Both the position numbers and the translations under genes were made by a program. Positions 49,601 to 60,595 of a stretch of 64,000 nucleotides of DNA are shown one piece after another. Under the pieces are notes generated by a model that had not been told where the DNA came from, searched no databases, and was given only the letters and a program-made list of their open reading frames with translations. Position 1 is the first letter of the stretch; every line of letters starts with the position of its first letter. Source of the DNA: Akebia trifoliata (Eukaryota; Streptophyta; Magnoliopsida; Ranunculales; Lardizabalaceae); NCBI GenBank assembly GCA_017979445.1, contig CM030717.1:11824139-11888138 (forward strand), read 5' to 3'.

Positions 49601-52600
49601 AGGAGGAGGAGAAAGAAGATGAGAGGAGAGGGAGAGGCTTGGGGCAGAGAAGAAGAGGCTTGGGAAATGATAAGAGGGAGGGAGGGGGGAGGACGTGGTG
49701 ATGGCGGCGGCGGAGGTGAGGGAAGGAGAAGGAGAAAAAGAAAACAAAGAGAGAGAGAGAGAGAGAAGGTGGCCGGAGATGGTGATGACGGGGACTGCGA
49801 TGGTAACGATGACGAGGTTAGTGTGATAGTGGCTATGGTGATGGTGGTGGTGGTAGGAAAGAAGAAGAAGATGAGTGGGGAAAAAGATGATATTTTGGAG
49901 ATGGAAAATATGGGTTGATTTCACTTTCCTACCTATATGGGTGAGAAAGTGAAATCCATATTTTGGTGGATTTTTTTATTGTGGTGGAAAGTCAATTTGC
50001 ATGGAAAAATGCAATCAAACATATGAAAAATGTCATTTTCCATGGAAATTGATTTTCCACCATATTTTCCATGTGCAATCAAACATACCCTTAATTTTTA
50101 CTGGACATTCCCTCTTCCTGGGTGTCTGTACTAAATTAAGATTCCAAGTATTGGGTCTTGGTTCAAATCATATTCGTAGAAATCTTGCAAAGATGGTTTA
50201 TACGAACAAGAAGAAAATCAGAATATTCTCAAAGAACCAAAATGAACCGAACTTAGAGAAAAAACTAATGAAGGAATGGAGATGACGACAAAAAACAAAA
50301 TCAGGGCTTTATGTAGCACTCTCACATAGATAACTGTTTTTGGAGAGACAACAACAAGAGAGTTCACTAGAACCCTTCCCTCTTCCGTATTATATCACAT
50401 TATTTTTTTCTTTCTTTAATCACATCTTATTTCACCAATAAAAACAAATGCCTGGTATTCAACATGCAGATCACAGAATAAGAGAACCAGAACAAAATGA
50501 TCTTCAAGAACATATGGTCTGATTAATGAGAAATGAAGCATGAAGCCAAAGGTGAGGTTTAAAGAATATTCGGGACTCACAAACACATTTGCATTACCAA
50601 GTTAAAAGATTATTGAATTGAATATAATTTATGTAAATTAAAATGAGTAGTTAAAGCGGGAGCATATATTGATGAAGACCTAAAGTAACACATCGCAAAT
50701 CTGCAGTCTGCATATTTTAGAGGGTGAGAACCAAATATAAACTAGGGGTGGGTGTGGGGGCTGGGACAATTTGGTGGCTTCCTCGTGGATCTCCAAGTAA
50801 AAAATCAATCCAATCAAATGTCATAACTCATAACCAACTGATCTATGACATTCTTTCTGGCAGTCTCTAGATCAAGAGATTGTGACCAAACCTAGGTTGA
50901 CTTTTGACCTGGGACCTCTCTTACGAAGTGGCAATCATGCTAGGCTCCAACCCCCGCAAGTGCACCATGTCATCTGATATTCCATGACAGACTGTAATTG
51001 CTGTATAATTCTGGGATTATAAATTTATGGGCATACAAGTCCTAGAATAGAAGTGACATCATATTGTCAAACCCAATCGTTTCCATAGTGTGAATGCAGT
51101 TGAAAAGAAGAACTTACGTGCCAATTGTGGAAGGCCGGTAAAGACGGCGACTAAATCGATTTTCGATGTCTATTCTGTCAACAAGTGGTCTAGCATAACC
51201 TGTAGGATGCCCAAATATGACAAATTAGAGTTGAGAAACATGCAGTGAAAGCAAAGACTGAGAGAATAGTGCAATAATAAGCAAACCTTCAAGGCCAGCA
51301 GTGAAGAGCACAAGATCTGCAAATTCACTAATCTGTTTTAAGAATTCTTCCAAACCCGGACGCTCAAACACTGTGACATGATTCACCTTTGGTTTTCCAT
51401 CACATTCCTTTGACCCAAATAATTAATCTTCAAGTAAGTTTCTTTCACAAACCATGATTACATAACCAAATAAATACATTTAAGTGAATAACAACTATTA
51501 AATTCATACTTTGTCTGAAGATACACATTCCAGCTCGAACCACTTCAACCCAGCTTCTGTTGCTTGATTACAAACAATAGCTGGTAAGCTAGATGTCTCA
51601 TATGCACATACCAGAGTCTCATCCAAGTCAAGAACTACCTGCATTCCAAGGAGCACATCTAAAGAACAAATAGACTTTATACAATTATGTCAAGCAAGAA
51701 TGCAAGATATATTCTGCACTCAAAGTATAAGTTTCGACAGCATTGCTGAAGTTTGAATGATCACAACTTGAAAATGCTGGAATAAAGATAAAGCAATGAA
51801 GAATTGTACTTCAATCAAAATTTAGTCACAACTTGAGATTGCAGCTTTCAACTGTAAAGCACCAAATTTAATATATATATTTTTAACTGGCTTACATCTA
51901 CACAAGCAATTGCCTCTAAATTGTAGTTTAGATAACTCTCGATATAAAAAAAATAATTACATAATCAGACTAGAGAACCATCAGCACCTATTTAATACAA
52001 AACCAATTTATATGTATCATCTAGGTTACTAGTTGCACGTAAGACTTTCCAAGGGGGTGGTGCGTGTGACTGTGGGATTAGTCTTACCCGAAGGGTGGGG
52101 ATACCCACGATAAGAGAAAAATAAAAAATAAAAAATGTATCATCTAGGCTCCTTCAATGGAGGAAATTAACAAGGTCAACAAACTGTGGAGGACTAGGCA
52201 CAAGTGAGTCGTGAATCCTGACTCAAAGTGTCTTCTCCAACTTAAAAAAGCTGGAATTCAGCCCACTCCCCTTTCAGGAGAGATTTTTTGCTCACAAAAA
52301 TTTTCGTCACAGTGCCCAGACTCATGTGTGTGTCACGTCAAACCTAACAAGGGTAATTTTGTAAATTGGGGATGCTATTCAATACATGTGGAATCTTGTG
52401 ATTGGTGGATCCTGTATTCTGTGAGCACTTTGAGCAAAAAAAAATAATTTCTCTTTCAGGTTCTTATGCAACACCTTCCTCTTCCTGTTAAATTTGGTGG
52501 CGCCAAGCTTGTCAAACATGTTCTGTGTTGTCACAATAAGGTTTGTCAATTCTCTCATTCTTTGCCCATAAAAGAAACCATTTTTCTGTCATCCTCACTT

Positions 52601-53458
52601 AATACAACTTAGCCATAAGTGAACCATGGCATACCTCATTCATGTTAAATTAACTACATCGATTTGTGAAATTATAAGCGAAGCAATCTTCCCCCAAAAA
52701 AAAAAAAAATTAACTTCTTGATCATTCTAGTTAAATTAACTAATCGAATTGTTGATTTATGGGTGAAGTAATCTGCCCTAGAAAAACCCTGAAAAATTAA
52801 CTTCTTGTTCGTTCTAGTTAAATTAACAATTGAAATATGAATTTATGTGAGACGCGTTCTGCCCTAACAAACCAAAAAAATTAACTCCTTGATATATTCA
52901 AAATCAGAATTCAATCTAGTTAACTAATCAACTCAATCAACTAATAATACATACAAGTCATCAGTTCTATTTATTCACCAAATCCATTAAAAATATGAAA
53001 ATTTAGACAATTTAAACCTTTTACGGAATATACTGACGAAGTCCAACAGAAATCTCAACCAAAAAAAAAAATCTCCGAACAAACTGTAACAAATCAGATC
53101 GAACATAAAAAAACACTCGAATTTCGCAAAAATCAAGAGATCGTCTAAATGAACAAACCGTGAGCTTCTCGATGGGCTGATCTTCATCATCATCGCCATC
53201 CTTGTTGGAGCTAACGTGCGCCGTGTTGGAAGGAGAGTCTAGGTTGGTAAGCTCAACGACTGGTAAGGGCTTGAAAGAAGGAGAAGAAGAAGAAGAAGCA
53301 ATCAAGCGATGTCGAAGACCGATGAAGGAGAGAACTTGATTCATCGAAGGTGTGATCCTCACCATTTGAACGAAGATTTGAAAGAAGAAAGCCAACCAGT
53401 TTAACAGAGCTCTCCATACTGTGAGAGTTTTTGGCGCGTAGACTTCAGCCTCAGCCAT
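46684..53458 (-). CDS. HAD-family phosphatase, NLI-interacting-factor / FCP1-like, six exons
   Basis: Exons (5' to 3'): 53458-53159, 51638-51510, 51407-51287, 51199-51118, 47076-46923 and 46821-46684. They total 924 bases and 307 residues, all GT-AG, with phases 0, 0, 1, 2 and 0. The N-terminus has a hydrophobic helix (about residues 15-38) then a Ser/Asp-rich linker. The catalytic HAD motif is VVLDLDETLV (nucleophile D104, general acid D106), followed by FERPGLEEFL, LFTAGLEGYARPLVD (T179), RRLYRPSTIGT and VIVDNNPFSFLLQ (D234); position 235 is Asn where classic SCP/FCP1 phosphatases have a DD or DN pair. The protein ends in EWFQKHGIPASNW. It resembles Arabidopsis At3g55960. The substrate is unknown; relatives dephosphorylate RNA polymerase II CTD. 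Intron 4 (47077-51117) is enlarged by repeats. Confidence 0.92.
47215..47400 (+). pseudogene. RTE-like retroelement relic, plus strand, in phosphatase intron 4
   Basis: The plus strand reads RKDNIRN**I*ENVIVPP, ISDKLKEN**RWFGH and CHILRLK. It matches the RKDxIRNExIxExVGVAPIxDKLREARLRWFGHV region familiar from a plant non-LTR retroelement family, with several stops. It is antisense to the phosphatase gene. Confidence 0.5.
48218..48355 (+). pseudogene. rps2: Nuclear plastid DNA: second rps2 fragment
   Basis: Plus strand reads ALRECVILGI, then after frame slips CDPDLADISIP and DDTIASIQ, the same rps2 segment as at 20903-21151. At the DNA level GTGTxATTTTGGGAATT and CAACAATTTGTTTAAT are shared by both copies. 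The minus-strand open frame across it is not a gene. Confidence 0.75.
48900..49420 (-). pseudogene. RTE-like retroelement relic, minus strand, in phosphatase intron 4
   Basis: Minus strand reads DGEIEEDVADRVKVGWLKW, ASRVLCDGLIKRKENFYRT, PAMVNGPKSWVVKHY, ENVGVAPIGNKLKEG and MRQFGYIQQMS. These correspond in order to the IDEDVxHRIKxGWMKWR, FYRTxVRPAMLYGxECW, VGVAxIxDKLREARLRWFGHV blocks of the same family as at 47215. The Tourist MITE at 49422 abuts its upstream side. Confidence 0.6.
49422..50090. mobile_element. Tourist-like (PIF/Harbinger) MITE, copy 2
   Basis: Terminal repeats GGGTATGTTTGATTG are flanked by TTA at 49419-49421 and 50091-50093. The 669-bp element aligns along its length with the copy at 7197-7838, including the 3' block TGTCATTTTCCATGGAAATT. 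The central 200 bases are purine-rich on the plus strand and produce a long charged open frame that is not a gene. Confidence 0.85.
50091..51117. other. Phosphatase intron 4, 5' portion, nothing recognised
   Basis: Unique-looking AT-rich intron sequence with no inverted ends, long frame or organelle match that I can see. Confidence 0.5.
52026..52134 (+). mobile_element. Short SINE-like insert with 14-bp TSD
   Basis: ATGTATCATCTAGG occurs perfectly at 52012-52025 and 52135-52148. Between them is a 109-bp insert with ACGTAAGACTTTCC, GGGGGTGGTGCGTGTGACTG, TGGGATTAGTCTTACCCG and an A-rich tail (AAATAAAAAATAAAAAATG type). The long TSD and A-rich end indicate LINE-driven retroposition. From memory the core resembles a widely dispersed plant SINE-like repeat. 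It is 5'-truncated, in phosphatase intron 1, antisense to that gene. Confidence 0.7.
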
Positions 53459-53550
53459 GGCCGCAAAGGGACTGATGATGATAGATAAAATACGCAGAGG
53501 GTGCGTACGGTGTTATCGTGTCCCCCACCCTCAAAATCTTCAAATCCAAT

Positions 53551-53567
53551 CTCTCTCTCTCTCTCTC
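53551..53567. repeat. (CT)n / (GA)n tract upstream of the phosphatase
   Basis: A CT microsatellite on the plus strand (GA on the sense strand), about 95 bp upstream of the phosphatase ATG, in the probable leader or core promoter. Confidence 0.8.
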
Positions 53568-54564
53568 GGTCTTCTGGCGGTGGAGGTGGTGGTCTTCGTT
53601 CTCATTCGCGGATGAGAGAAGGGGAGAGAGAGAGAGGGACAAAAGTGAGAGACAATCATGTCTTGTGTGGGTCCTACTACAAAGACAACCAATCAGCAAT
53701 CAGATTAGAGATATCCATCATTTCATCTCCTCAACTCATTTGATGATCTACTGTGTCAGGGAGAACGAAAGATAGCTTATTAGATCATACGATATGATAC
53801 GACAACGAGTTTGATGGCAGCCACACCACTGACTAGCGTAAAATAAGAAAGCTGTTATTGACACCTCAACTTTTACTTATTACACTCTAAAATTTTAAAT
53901 TACTTATTGAACCGTTAAAGATTTAATACACATCCTTCGAACATTACAATATAATACTCAAACAATTATGATTAGGCTCATATAAAATCTTAGAATTAAT
54001 TTATAAGCGGTTGACATGGCAAGTGCACAGATCCATAGATCTTTTTCTTTGGAATACACTGGAAAGAGATCTACGATTTTGTAATCGCATACAAATATCT
54101 AATGGAAATAAAATGAGAGTTTTTATTCGCACCACAACTTTTACTTATTTTCAACCAGTTACTTATTTTCTTTATTTTAATTGATATATGGTAAGTAAAA
54201 AAAATGTGGGGTGCCAATAACAGTTCTCTAAAATAATTATGAGAACACCATAAATTTGTTGTTCCCCTAATATATAGAACTTGATGTCTTGAAAATATGT
54301 TGCAGAACTATGTTACATGATTTATTAATTGGCTCGATGCCAATTTGGGTTCATGGTCGGCCACTCTAGTCTAAACATAGTTGGCAGGGAATAGACGTGA
54401 ATGATTCAATTATCCGTTCGCTTAGGTCTACTTTGTTTAAGCATGCAAGTTAAGGACTTAAGGGGTTATATTTATTATTATTATTATTTTTAAATGTAAA
54501 TGAAATTGATAATAATGTGGTTAAATGCATATCTATATCTATATATATATATATATATATATGT

Positions 54565-54940
54565 GGGGCGTTCAATGGTCAACTTTTTGGCAAACTTTTT
54601 GGCAAAACATTTTTCAAAACATGAGTTAGAGGTTTTGGAATGGGCTGATTTTTGGTGAGGATGATCTCTACGGTGAGGAGATCATCCTCACCAAAAATCA
54701 GCCCATTCCAAAACTTCTAACCCATATTTACAAGTTAAAAAATCGTGGACCGTCCGTTTTTTGTAAACTGTTTTTGATGGGGTTAGAAGTTTTGGAATGG
54801 GCTGATTTTTGGTGAGGATGATCTCCTCACTGTAGAGATCATCCTCACCAAAAATCAGCCCATTCCAAAACCTCTAACCTATGTTTTGAAAAATGTTTTG
54901 CCAAAAAGTTTGCTAAAAAGTTTGCCCTTGATCGCTACCC
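54565..54940. mobile_element. 376-bp nested palindrome (double hairpin foldback MITE)
   Basis: The whole interval is one palindrome centred at about 54752, where GGAC-C-GTCC sits between TTTACAA and TTGTAAA. Each half contains its own hairpin. Arms 54625-54668/54678-54721 surround a 9-base loop TACGGTGAG; arms 54782-54825/54835-54878 surround CTCACTGTA, the near-mirror of the first loop. Each 44-bp stem has one mismatch. Outer arms (CAAACTTTTTGGCAAAACAT and its mirror) complete the ends GGGGCG and GGGTAGCG. It lies in a (TA)n tract, so the TSD cannot be resolved. Confidence 0.85.
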
Positions 54941-57900
54941 TATATATATATATATTATATATATATATGGGTAATGGTGGCGGATTTTCTTATTCGTTGA
55001 TGTTATTTGTCACAATAACTCATGTATACTCATAAGACTTCGAAAATTCTTGTGGGGGCAAATGCCCCCACTGGCCCTAGTGTAAATCCGCCCATGACCA
55101 ATCAATCAATTATCAAAAAATCCCCATAAACATGGGATTGCTACGACTTATAGAGACACGAATCCATGTGCGCAAAGGTAGCTGGACCAATATGACAATG
55201 GGGATGTTGGCAAAAGGTGATATAACTCCTCTAATTCATCACTTATAAAGAAAGGGGGGGGGGAGTTTGAAAGAAAAGCAACATTATGTAACTGTCCCGA
55301 CTCAAAGTCAATATACTCTATTGAAATAGAAAAGTGCCTTAAGGATTAAAATAAAATTTACAGTTATTTAATCAAAGTTTTGAAGGTGATTGAAGAAGAA
55401 GACTAGAATGACTACATTATGTATTTCAAGGATGTGGAAGGATTTTCACCCCCTAATTAAATAATCCTTATCTTCTGTGGTAATCTACTAAGCATTCGTG
55501 CACACACACACCCCCTTAAGACATGACTTATTGGATTTTCAAGTTTGATTTTATATCTTAGATTTCCATCTCTCTTATTCACAAATGATATCAAGATGAC
55601 CCAGACAAATTATCTCATTATCTATGATGAGAAATACTTTTTCGCATAATTGCAAGAAGAAATTACCTAACCCTAGTCATGAAATCTTGTTCTGAACGAT
55701 ACTAAAATGATGCACTCTATTCGATTCATTCTAATTCATCAGTTTAATTTGGTATAAATATAAATATAAAAAAAAGACGGGATTGTCGTCTTGACAAACA
55801 TGAATAATTAGATATATCTTTATTTTTTATTTTTTTTATTTAATGATTTTTCAGTAGAAAAAAATAAAATAAAAAGAGGACAAAACCACCCAATCTTGTA
55901 GCACAGTTATTCATTGTACCTAAAGAAGAGATGCTCCTACACATTACAACATTATTAATGGCACTATATGACTTTTAAGAGATTCGAGGGATAGATTTGG
56001 TATATTGGTAATAAATCAAATAATAAAGCTTAAAGTATTAATAGATTTGGATGGAAGCCAACGAGGGAACCATTCTTTTATTGCAGACTGTTACATCTTT
56101 AATACCAAACTTGGAATAACTTCAATATGATCTTTAACATGTAGAGATGATCCCAATTGAACCAATCATGTTGATTGGATGATCATGACCGTCCATCATC
56201 AAGCACCTACTTTTGGACCTGACCATAAAATGAAGTTATGGGTAGTGGCCCACATAAACTTTCTCGTGCTGGGGGAAAGTAAAAGTATATTACATAACTA
56301 TCAATAACACAAATCTCGATGAACATCATACGGTCTGGAATTTGGGACCATCCTTTACTTGAATCTAGGCCACATAAATCACTTTATTAACAACAAATTT
56401 AAAGTTTCAAGCGTCACATCTCTTTTACATTCTTAGTGGGACAAGTACCAAGGAAGAGTTTGTTGTTGAAGTGTTGAACGACCTTTTCGTTACGACATTA
56501 GATGATGGTTGGTTGATCAAATAGACCTGTTTCGGATCGGATTGCTACTAAATTGGTATAAAATGGGATCCGGACAGTTCATATCTATACATTTCAAACA
56601 CATAATCTGTCATGATTCAAAATCTTACCAAATCGGATCCTTATTGGAAATCCCAATACTTAACCTAGATCCAGAGTTACCAAATTGGAATGGATCAGAT
56701 TATTTTTTGTGTGTGTGTGTGTGTGTGTGGGAGAGGGTCACAGACCATAAATCTTTGTCCTTGTGTATCCCAAAGGATCTACGGTTATGTGAAGGGAGCG
56801 TCAAATTATCAAGACTAAAAAAAAATTCCCATTTCTCTATAAATTAACTCAATAATTTTCCTTAGAGATATCAAATACACCATAAAAAGTAAGAGAAAAC
56901 ATAAGCCATAAAAATTTGAGAAAAAATAATACTTTCTTGCATAATATCCATGTTTGATGCTGTATAGCCCACTAGGTTTTTTTGTTTTTTTTGTTTTCTA
57001 TTTTTTAATAAAATGTAATAGCTCAAATTTAGTTTTGAGTACTTATTTTTAGAAAACACTTTCCTTAATAAATAAGGAAAGTTTCCTAACAGCTTCATCT
57101 TGTGGCTTATAAAAAAAAAAGACCTGATGCCACAAGGATATAGATGAAAATTTTATAAGAATTTTGAAAAAGTTGTTTTTTGGGTTGAATTTAATTTTAA
57201 ATTTGGGAGTTATTTAGCCGTCAAATTGGATGAAGCGCAAAATAATTTTTTTTTTTTTGTTTGAATGAGTTTTTCAATGAAATCTAGAGAGCTGTGGTGT
57301 TGATTGTCAATGTGGTAATCTATGTGGATCCAATGACCCTTACTAGGATTTGAAATCTTAAAAGTGAGTCATGATATCTTGGATGTTTTTATTTACTTTA
57401 GGTATTATTTTCCCCGTTACAAAGTCAAGAGTCATTGAAATGTTTGAGTTGGGCTGGAATGACATCAAGATTGTACCTCATATCTCACTTTCGTGATGTG
57501 AAAGTGTTTAGGAACCATAGATGCTTTTCATCGAAAGCTTGAGGTCACTTCCAAATATTTTTCCTTTAAGCAGTTGTAGCAGCAAATTATGGAGCTCCGC
57601 AGTGGATTTGCCAACTCTATTGCTCATATACCGGTCTGAATTCCTCTGAATCTTGCTCTTTACTTTTGGTTTGCGGATTCTATTTCCCCTTACCTCACGA
57701 TCATTCCTTTTTTTACTCAACTCATCCTACTCGTCGGACGCATGACATCTTCAAGGCTCGTTAAAGATCACTAAAGGGGATCAGGAACCCCTTATCATGA
57801 TTTGGCTAACTCCTTGGGGCCTTACTCCTTTGTTCCAAATTCATCTAGTTATTGGGTGGAATTATCGACTAAGTAAACGTTCCATGCATACTGTATCTCG

Positions 57901-59726
57901 TGTTAAGGCAAATCCTCTTATTATGTGAAACAGTGAAAGTGATAAAAAACAATAATTGGGGACAATGGTTGCAAAGACCTATTTTTGGAAAATATGTATC
58001 AAAAAGTCCCTTCCAAAAAAACATGGACTCTTTAGTATTCTTTTTATCAAATATTACTCTAAAAAAGATTTTTGAAGCAAAAATACCATAATTACCATTT
58101 CAATGATTTTCGAGGTTTAAAGAAACGTGTTTATTTGAGGTACTCGTATGTTTTAAAATTAATGGCAAGCCCCTTGACCATGGTCATCTCTTATAGAACA
58201 ATGAAAAAAAAACATAAATGAAAAAAAAAACTTTATTTTCTCTTCCCAAAACTAGTAATCGTTAACTCATATAGATGATGATGATGATGATGACTACAAC
58301 AAAGATGATGATGGATATGCATATGGTCATCATCATCAAACTGATTTGATCTATGTATATTAGATTTATTAAAATATATAAATAATTTTTGAATAATTAA
58401 AACATAATTTTAAAACTTGACTTGAAAGTTCATCGAATTTATTCAATTAAAAAAATTAGCAAGTTGACTTAAATGAATCAAATAAAATTATATTGAATTT
58501 ATGAATATCTTTTACTAAATAAAAAAAATTATTTTTATTTTTCACATAAATATCCATAACAAAATAAATTTGTCAAGTTTTTTATTTGTCTTAGTATATT
58601 TTCATACTAAACCACTTTGTAAAGTTGTTAAAAGGGTATTTCAGGTATTTTCTTAAAAAAAAAAAAAACCTTCAAAAGATCTTTATTAGGTTAATATTTC
58701 ATTAAGTGGGACTTAAATGGTCCATGTTCTTTACTAGGGACTATTCAGTACATATTCTCAATAAAGAGTCCTTCAAATTAGGAAAAATCACTGTAATTAT
58801 GTTATGTCTCTATCAAATGTATTGTGTGAAGTTAGTTTGTACTCCATTATTCAAATTGATCTATTCATTTAGTTTGTAGTTTGCAATTTGTACCAATACT
58901 TTTCCTTTGTTATTTTAGTTCATTTCAAGTGTGAGAAGGTTTATGCTTCCATATGGTAAAATGTATTTCTTACATTATAAGGTAAAATGTGTTAAAACAT
59001 GTTTCATTGTATATTAAGTGAAAACTTCACCATTTTTTTTCCTTTTGTTTTCAAAAGGGATTTTTTTTTTCAAAACAAGAAGGTTTCAACTCTCATGTAC
59101 CTTATACTAGAATACATTTTGTGCATGTAGGTCCAATGACTCAATCCAATTATAACCAGGTTGTGATAATCATCCAATCGCCATGAGCTGAGCAATACCC
59201 CATAGACACACGAATTTGCTTAAGAGGGAATCATATTTCTCATTCATTCTGACTTAGAAAGAACTGCATTGAATCAAACATTCTACCTACATTCAAATAG
59301 GAAGTTCTTTTACAAGAAGAACCATATCAAAAACCAAATATTCTAGTCAAATGACATATGACTCCATGAAATTCTTATTGAGGATAGACATCCACAAACT
59401 TAGGATACCAATCTCTATATGGTTGTAACAAATCATAAAGATTTTCTATACAGTTGTAACAGTTCATAGAGTCTTTCATTAAATAGAATACATCTATTTT
59501 CACAACTCACTTTTAGGGGTGGATCCAGGATTTTCTTGTAGTGGGGGCAAACTATAGTTCATAATACAATTGAAGAGCTCAAAGATGAATGGTTTAAAGA
59601 ATAAATTTAGAGGTTTTTTATTGGAAGTTGAAGAAAAAGATATTTATGATATTTCCAATTAATCTATGCGAGAGGGCCCAGTCAAGAGGTAATGCAATCT
59701 TCAAAAAATTGAAGGGGGTGGGGGTG
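54941..59726. other. Intergenic, no gene recognised
   Basis: AT-rich spacer. Distinct items are (TA)n next to the palindrome, a G-run near 55252-55262, (GT)10 at 56709-56728, a (GAT)n tract near 58274-58295 and a diverged repeat at 57052-57215. Short frames (56509-56847, 57508-57720) have no recognised domain. Confidence 0.6.
57052..57215. repeat. Dispersed repeat also found inside the 4-kb hAT element
   Basis: CACTTTCCTTAATAAATAAGGAAAGTTTCCTAAC, with CATCTTGTGG, GATGCCACA and AATTTTGAAAAAG further on, aligns with 4708-4862 (CACTTTCTTTACTAAGTAAG..., ATCTTATGCCACA, AATTTTGAAAAAT). About 150 bp is shared at moderate identity, so a second, unclassified repeat is present at both ends of the window. 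Confidence 0.6.
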
Positions 59727-60595
59727 TTAAGGAAATCGATAACCCAGATTATTTAGCTTAGAGACATTCAGATCGTCTTCTTTGTGGATGGGTCATGGGG
59801 ACGTTATCTAGAGAGGCACTTGGATTAGTGGATGGACTTGACATCACATCCAAAGTATGGAACACCCTCTTCAATCACTTTTCTCAGAGATCTCAAGAAA
59901 GGGAGTTTTTTATTCCCCCAACACTTACAATTCCTAAGAAAGGGAAGCTCAACCATGTCTGATTATATTCAAATTTTCAAAGGTCTTTGTTATGACCTGT
60001 CGACCATTGGCAAGTCGATAGACGATCGACAAGATCTTCTTAAAGGAATTGGTTCAAGTTATGAGTCATTTATCACTACAATGTTTAAGACACTAATTCC
60101 TCTTTATTTTGATCTAGTTCATCTTTTTCTTAGTCAAGAGACTACGAAGAATCTACACAACTAGTAGAATCTTAATCCTAATGTTGTATTTTTTTAACAT
60201 CGATCTTAATGACAAGACAACAACAAAAAGGGAAATTAGGAAAGCAACAAGAACTCAAATCATGGAAATCAAGGGTTCCTTTCTTCAAAAGGGTATGAGT
60301 TTGCACAAAATGGATAACAAAGTAATCGAACAAATAAACTACTAAGTTCACAAGGCGGTTCGATTGAGAGAAATAATTAGTCCATTCAATGCTCCAATCC
60401 AGAAAATGACTGTGTTTGTCATATTTGCAAGAAGCCAACTCATATTGTTATTTGTTGATGGAAACATTTCAATCAAAGATACCAACCCAATGATATCTCT
60501 CAAGAATTTGCTGACATGACCCTCCGTAACAATTAGGACGTAGCTGGGTTTCCATACATTGGTGTTTTTGCTCACATGACATCCAATTCATGTAA
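59727..60595 (+). pseudogene. Ty1/copia gag to protease relic
   Basis: Frames read NPDYLA*RHSDRLLCGWVMGTL, ALGLVDGLDITSKVWNTLF, then STMSDYIQIFKGLCYDLSTIG, LLKGIGSSYESFITTMF and LFLSQE: the UBN2-type copia gag. Downstream is a decayed zinc knuckle (CHICKKPTHIVIC, with one residue fewer between His and the last Cys) followed by KHFNQRYQ, and a protease start GFPYIGVFAHMTSNS in place of WYPDTGAxAHMTS. Several stops and frameshifts occur. Integrase and RT are absent and no LTRs were identified. Confidence 0.75.

Noticed and set aside
49520..49924. Long open frames on both strands (E/K/R-rich and H/L/S-rich)
   Set aside because: They arise from the purine-rich core of the Tourist MITE; low complexity, no domain, overlapping on both strands.
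53501..53775. Plus-strand frames upstream of the phosphatase
   Set aside because: Driven by the (CT)n tract and antisense to the phosphatase leader; no domain.
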